A stretch of DNA of 64,000 nt. Origin: Artocarpus heterophyllus (taxonomy: Eukaryota; Streptophyta; Magnoliopsida; Rosales; Moraceae). The first letter of the stretch is position 1; each line of letters starts with the position of its first letter. The notes beneath the pieces were generated by a model. The model was given only the letters and a program-made list of their open reading frames with translations. It searched no databases and was not told where the DNA came from. The stretch covers positions 23,224,908 through 23,288,907 of the forward strand of contig CM046341.1 of the NCBI GenBank assembly GCA_025403435.1, read 5' to 3'. Below, in pieces: positions 60,198-64,000 of this stretch. Position numbers and translations under genes: made by a program.

Positions 60198-62559
60198 TGT
60201 CATGCCACGAAGTACAGGTAATGATATGGTGGATTAATTAAGTTAATTAAACTAGAGTTTTGATTAAAAACACCAATTAAATGTTTTGGGGGCATTTTGA
60301 AGAACGTGATATTTTAAGAATACATTTTAAAACAATTATTGTTATTTTTAAACAGTTAATCATGAACAAAATAATAAAGACAAGCAAACACGGGCTGAGC
60401 CCCACCGAACCCACATTAGAGTGCACACATGGTATCGATAATAAAATATTACAACCACAGTCTAACGCAAGAGATAAAAATTTAAATAATACATGCCAAA
60501 AATTTTAAATAATACATACCTTGTTTAAAATAAAGAAATAACCTAAGCATTATTCCTACGACTCACATGTCCGCTCTGTTGTCTCTTAATCGATCCTAAG
60601 CTGCAATCCACCTAGGGGAAAAGGTTTTAAAACAAATGAAGAAATGTGAGCGAAAGGTTCAGTAGGACTAAATTTAGAAAACATCAATTCTAAACATAAA
60701 TTTTCATATTTGAAAGTAATTTATAAAAATTTTAGAAAGATGAATAAAACATTTTAAAATTCATCCTTACCTTTTAGATCACTACTTATCTGAAAATGTT
60801 CTTTATTATTTAGTTTGTTGGCAAAGCCATCATATCACCACCATAGTGGCCCAGCTGGGTTTCAGGACCTGCCCCCAAAGTCGCACTCTCTACGACCCGA
60901 TCTCTGTGTATGGCATCATGCTCATTTATTTTATTCCGGACGGTATTAATAACGCGTCCGGTATTATCTCATTACTTAGGTTTCATCTTACCAAGTATTC
61001 TTATTTACATTCATTATTTGATTCATTATGATCATTCATTTTATATCAAGTAATGAAATTACTAAGAAAATTCATCTCAAACATTTCTTGAAATTCATTT
61101 TTAAAGAAATCATTTTGTAAGAAGCCACGTTGAAAGACATCATTTTGAAAGAAGTCATTTTGTGGCCAAAGGCCCCTTTTGAAAACATTTAATGCATGTT
61201 GTCGTTTATTGAAAACAATTTAAAAGAATCTTTTGAGGCCAAAATTATTAAAAATCTAACAACCAAGAAAGGGGGTTAGAAGTCCTACCTCGATATCCTG
61301 CACACCGACTCAGCACTACGATTTCGATCCGCTACACGTTGGCTCTACGGAACCACAAACAACCTTAAATAGAAACTAGATCCATCAATATCTAGCTTAA
61401 GGTATTCTACATTATTATGTTATCTTATGGTAACTTAGTGTGCCATTTAGATTCACAAAATCATGCCATAAGGCTAAGGTTCCTATCTATAGTTTTTAAA
61501 CAGTGAAAACTGATGAAAAATCACAAATTTTACAAACTGTGGTCGCCCTGCCGAACCCCCTGGTCCGGCTTGCCGAACTGTGACCAGCCATGTGGAACGG
61601 GCCTGCTAACAATATGAGTCCGGCATGCCAGACTTATGAATCCGGCATACTGGACTCATGAATCCGGCTTACCGATTATTAAGATCGACCTGCTAAATTG
61701 AAAAATCTAGGGACCTAGACTTTGAATCTCGGCCTCTCCAAGCCCAAGATCTTATTTTTAAACCTGTTTGTCAATTCCCAGAGCATGCATAATGTTCATT
61801 AATGATAGAAAAACATACTAAAACACTTTTAAATACATTTAAACAAGATTTACATTGAAAATTTCAAAGAAATTCAAAAATGGAGAAAAATGGAGAAAAA
61901 AGAAAAAAACTTGATTCAACCCAATTTTCATCAAATCGAACCTAGATCCTAGATGATTTGAGTTCCACTAATTTAGATTCAAGGTTTCCTAAGCTAAAAC
62001 AAAATCAATTTTCAACATTCAAAGAAAATTTAGAGTTTAAGACAAATTTTGAAATTTTGAAAAAAAGTTAAACAAACCTTAAATCCAAGCTTGAAATCAA
62101 GTTTGTGGAAGCTCAATCACATTCCTAGGCCTCCAATCTAGCTGAGAATCGAAACTTGAGCTTCAAAATTTTGATTCAAAGAGAGAGAAAGAGAGAGTGA
62201 AACGTACACAAAGAGAGAGAGAAGAGAGCGAGAGAAAGAGGAGAGAGAGAGAATCTAAGAGAGAATGAGGGAGTGAGGAGAGGCAGAGGAATAAATAGAG
62301 GAAAAGGGTGGCTTGCAGATTAAAAACTATGTTCCAACACACAAATTTTCCAAAAAGGGGCTTACTAGACGTTTGATAAATTGTTTTGTTTCAAAATTTA
62401 AAATAACAAATAAAATAATTAAGAGTGGTTAAAAATAATTAAAAGTAACTTTAATTTAAAAATATCACAAAATAGTTAAATTAGGCTCAATTTGTATCAT
62501 GGCACACTAATTCACCGTTTCACACACTAATCTTACTTAATTAAGCCTTGGGTATTACA
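60198..62559 (-). mobile_element. Solo LTR of a Tekay-like gypsy element, minus orientation
   Basis: On the plus strand TGTCATGCCA...GGTATTACA, 2362 bp, so the minus strand starts TGTAATACC like the element at 9230. It is flanked by a perfect GGGCT target duplication (60193-60197 and 62560-62564). It carries a GC-motif cluster at 61541-61700 and a GA-rich tract (62180-62290), the complement of the CT tract in the other LTR. No internal domain. Confidence 0.88.
61541..61700. repeat. GC-motif cluster in the solo gypsy LTR
   Basis: Copies such as gtcgccctgccgaac, tccggcttgccgaac, tccggcatgccagac, tccggcataccggac-like and tccggcttaccgat occur about every 22 bp, in a diverged variant (tccggc rather than tcggcc). 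Confidence 0.75.
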
Positions 62560-62692
62560 GGGCTAGAAAGAAAAGGGCCTACTTCTACCTCTCCTCCCCC
62601 TCTTGCTCTTCCTCTAACAAAATAAGGTATTGGAGCTATCCCTCCACCCCTCTCCCTCCCTCCATCTTTCCTTCCTACCAAACATTCCATAA

Positions 62693-63689
62693 AAATTTCA
62701 TGTTAACTAGCTGGTTTACTTTAACTGAACAAGAGAGAATTAAGTTGTATAAATTATGGAATTTTTGTAGGTAAAATATGGCTACAAATGAACAAAAAAG
62801 TTATGTGATTAGCTAAAAGAGGTTAACTAACTGATGAAGCAAATCTGTAAGCATGTGGTGCCATTTTGAAGAAAGTTTTGACCAAAGTTAGTTCTTCATA
62901 AGTCCTCTTAGGTGCCTAATAACACTAGTTAGGAATTAAGCTTAATAAGCCCATGAAATCTATAAATAGACCAAGCTTACTAAGAGCATATTTTGTCTCA
63001 TTCTCATACATTTTCTTAGCCAAAAACCAGGGTTATAATCCTCTTTTTCTCTTAAAATTTCCCTTTCCTCCGCTCACCAAAACCCATAGAAATTAAAAGG
63101 AGAAAGAAGAAGAAGAAGAAGGATTTAATACAAGTTCTCTTCATTGATATAGTTTTAAACTCTATTATCCATGTATTCCTTTAAGTTTGGTCTAAGTTGT
63201 TAAGCTCTTTAAGGTTATTTTGTTAACAAATATAATAATGTATGAGAGTGTGATAATGATGTTGTAATTCGGTTGTGGTATGATTTGTGACGGTGAAATA
63301 ATGCTTAGTGCATGATTTGTAAGTTTAAAATACTGTTTTTAGGACTTTAATTTGTGTGTTCATATTTTCTGTGAAACAAATCACTTAGAAGCAAAATTTA
63401 ATTTTTACAAAATATAAAAGTTTTAGATCAGGATATTCGGAACAAATTTTATAAAAAAACATCTTTTGAGATTTCAACTCTAAGGCCTAGTTCTTAGTTG
63501 TTTTCCAAAATTGCTTAGAAATGACAGAGAAAGTCGTTTACAAACTGCAACCTTTGTTTTGAAGGAAAATGAGCTTCTTAAAGGCAAAATTTTAATTTAA
63601 AAAAACAAAAAACAAAAGTTCTAGATCCGAATGTTACAAACAACTTTTGTGAAGAATTTTTTTTTGAAAATCTATACTGTGATTAGAAA
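62693..63689 (+). other. AT-rich stretch with a promoter-like site
   Basis: TATAAATAG at 62961-62969 is followed by a CT-rich leader-like stretch (63035-63080) and a GAA run near 63105. No coding sequence follows within the window; it may be the start of a gene, an LTR, or neither. Confidence 0.3.
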
Positions 63690-63832
63690 TATTGTTGGAA
63701 CCAAAAGACAGTAGCATATGAGAGCTTTTAACTGTAGTATATTTTTGCTTTATACTGTAGCATATGAAAGTTTTGCATTATAACAGTTGAAACTAATAAA
63801 TTTCAACTGTATTGCCAAACAAATCCCTGCAT
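63690..63832. mobile_element. MITE-like copy, 'tagcatatgagag' family
   Basis: Contains 'agtagcatatgagagctttt' and 'ctgtagcatatgaaag', as in the copies at 742 and 1918. The right end 'ttgccaaacaaatccctg' resembles the complement of the left terminus of the family. Confidence 0.5.
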
Positions 63833-64000
63833 TTACAATAGAATAATAATTGGTTTTTTCAGATTTTATAAAACTACATAATAAGATATAGCCTTGGAAA
63901 TCCAGTAGAACAGACAAGTTAGAGACAAAATTTGAATTTTATCAAAATATTGAAGTTTTAAATCTACTCGAGACAAAAAGTTTTCGTGAAAGAAAAATTA

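Larger units (their letters stand above)
59935..62689. mobile_element. Harbinger-like non-autonomous transposon, split by a solo LTR
   Basis: The ends ggctccatttggtaggatgg and the complement of cttcctaccaaacattcca are inverted repeats sharing TTTGGTAGGA. Both sides have TAA (59932-59934 and 62690-62692), the target type of PIF/Harbinger elements. Its own length after removing the LTR and one target duplication is about 390 bp, with no transposase. Confidence 0.65.

Overview
The window looks like nuclear intergenic DNA of a flowering plant: it is AT-rich and packed with nested Ty3/gypsy and Ty1/copia LTR retrotransposons, solo LTRs, MITEs, Mutator- and Harbinger-like elements and a LINE fragment. 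I find no intact host gene, no tRNA or rRNA gene and no CRISPR array. The species cannot be named from the sequence. Every long coding region is a broken transposon gene or a captured gene fragment.

Layout. Positions 1-2293 hold a direct duplication, MITEs and a SINE-like copy. Positions 2294-4286 are a solo copia LTR. Positions 4299-50183 are one old minus-strand gypsy-type element of about 12.1 kb (target duplication CCTAT on both sides, tRNA-Asp-type primer site, remnant gag, no pol) inflated to 45.9 kb by later insertions. Its left LTR carries copia A (4798-23966), which is itself split in gag by a 10.8-kb Tekay/Del-like gypsy element (9230-20029), and a MULE-like element (25081-26336). 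Its interior carries copia B (26888-36796) and an exon-carrying insertion with a tandem repeat (about 42100-44520). Its right LTR carries a 3.4-kb solo LTR (46012-49434). Matching 5-bp target duplications fix all the LTR-element boundaries. Positions 50189-64000 hold MITEs, a solo copia LTR inside an older copia LTR fragment, CACTA-like palindromes, a LINE 3' end, and a Harbinger-like element with a solo gypsy LTR inside it.

Two things stand out. First, a GC-rich, CpG-rich motif (CGGCAGGCCGA and its reverse complement) occurs in clusters at about 20-23 bp spacing in the LTRs of both copia and Tekay-like elements and in the copia leaders. One 19-nt stretch is identical between a copia solo LTR and a gypsy LTR, and the motif is absent from the older host element. 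Second, the old pol-less element carries an intronless, full-length but decayed copy of a LONELY GUY (LOG) cytokinin-activating enzyme gene in sense orientation downstream of its gag.

The elements are dead. Most lesions read as C-to-T or G-to-A changes: CGA to TGA, CAG to TAG and TGG to TAG stops, RT Asp to Asn, integrase Glu to Lys, and zinc-knuckle Cys to Tyr. That is the pattern expected of long-methylated plant repeats. The nesting order and the visible divergence between paired LTRs agree: the host element is oldest, then copia A, with the gypsy element and copia B younger.
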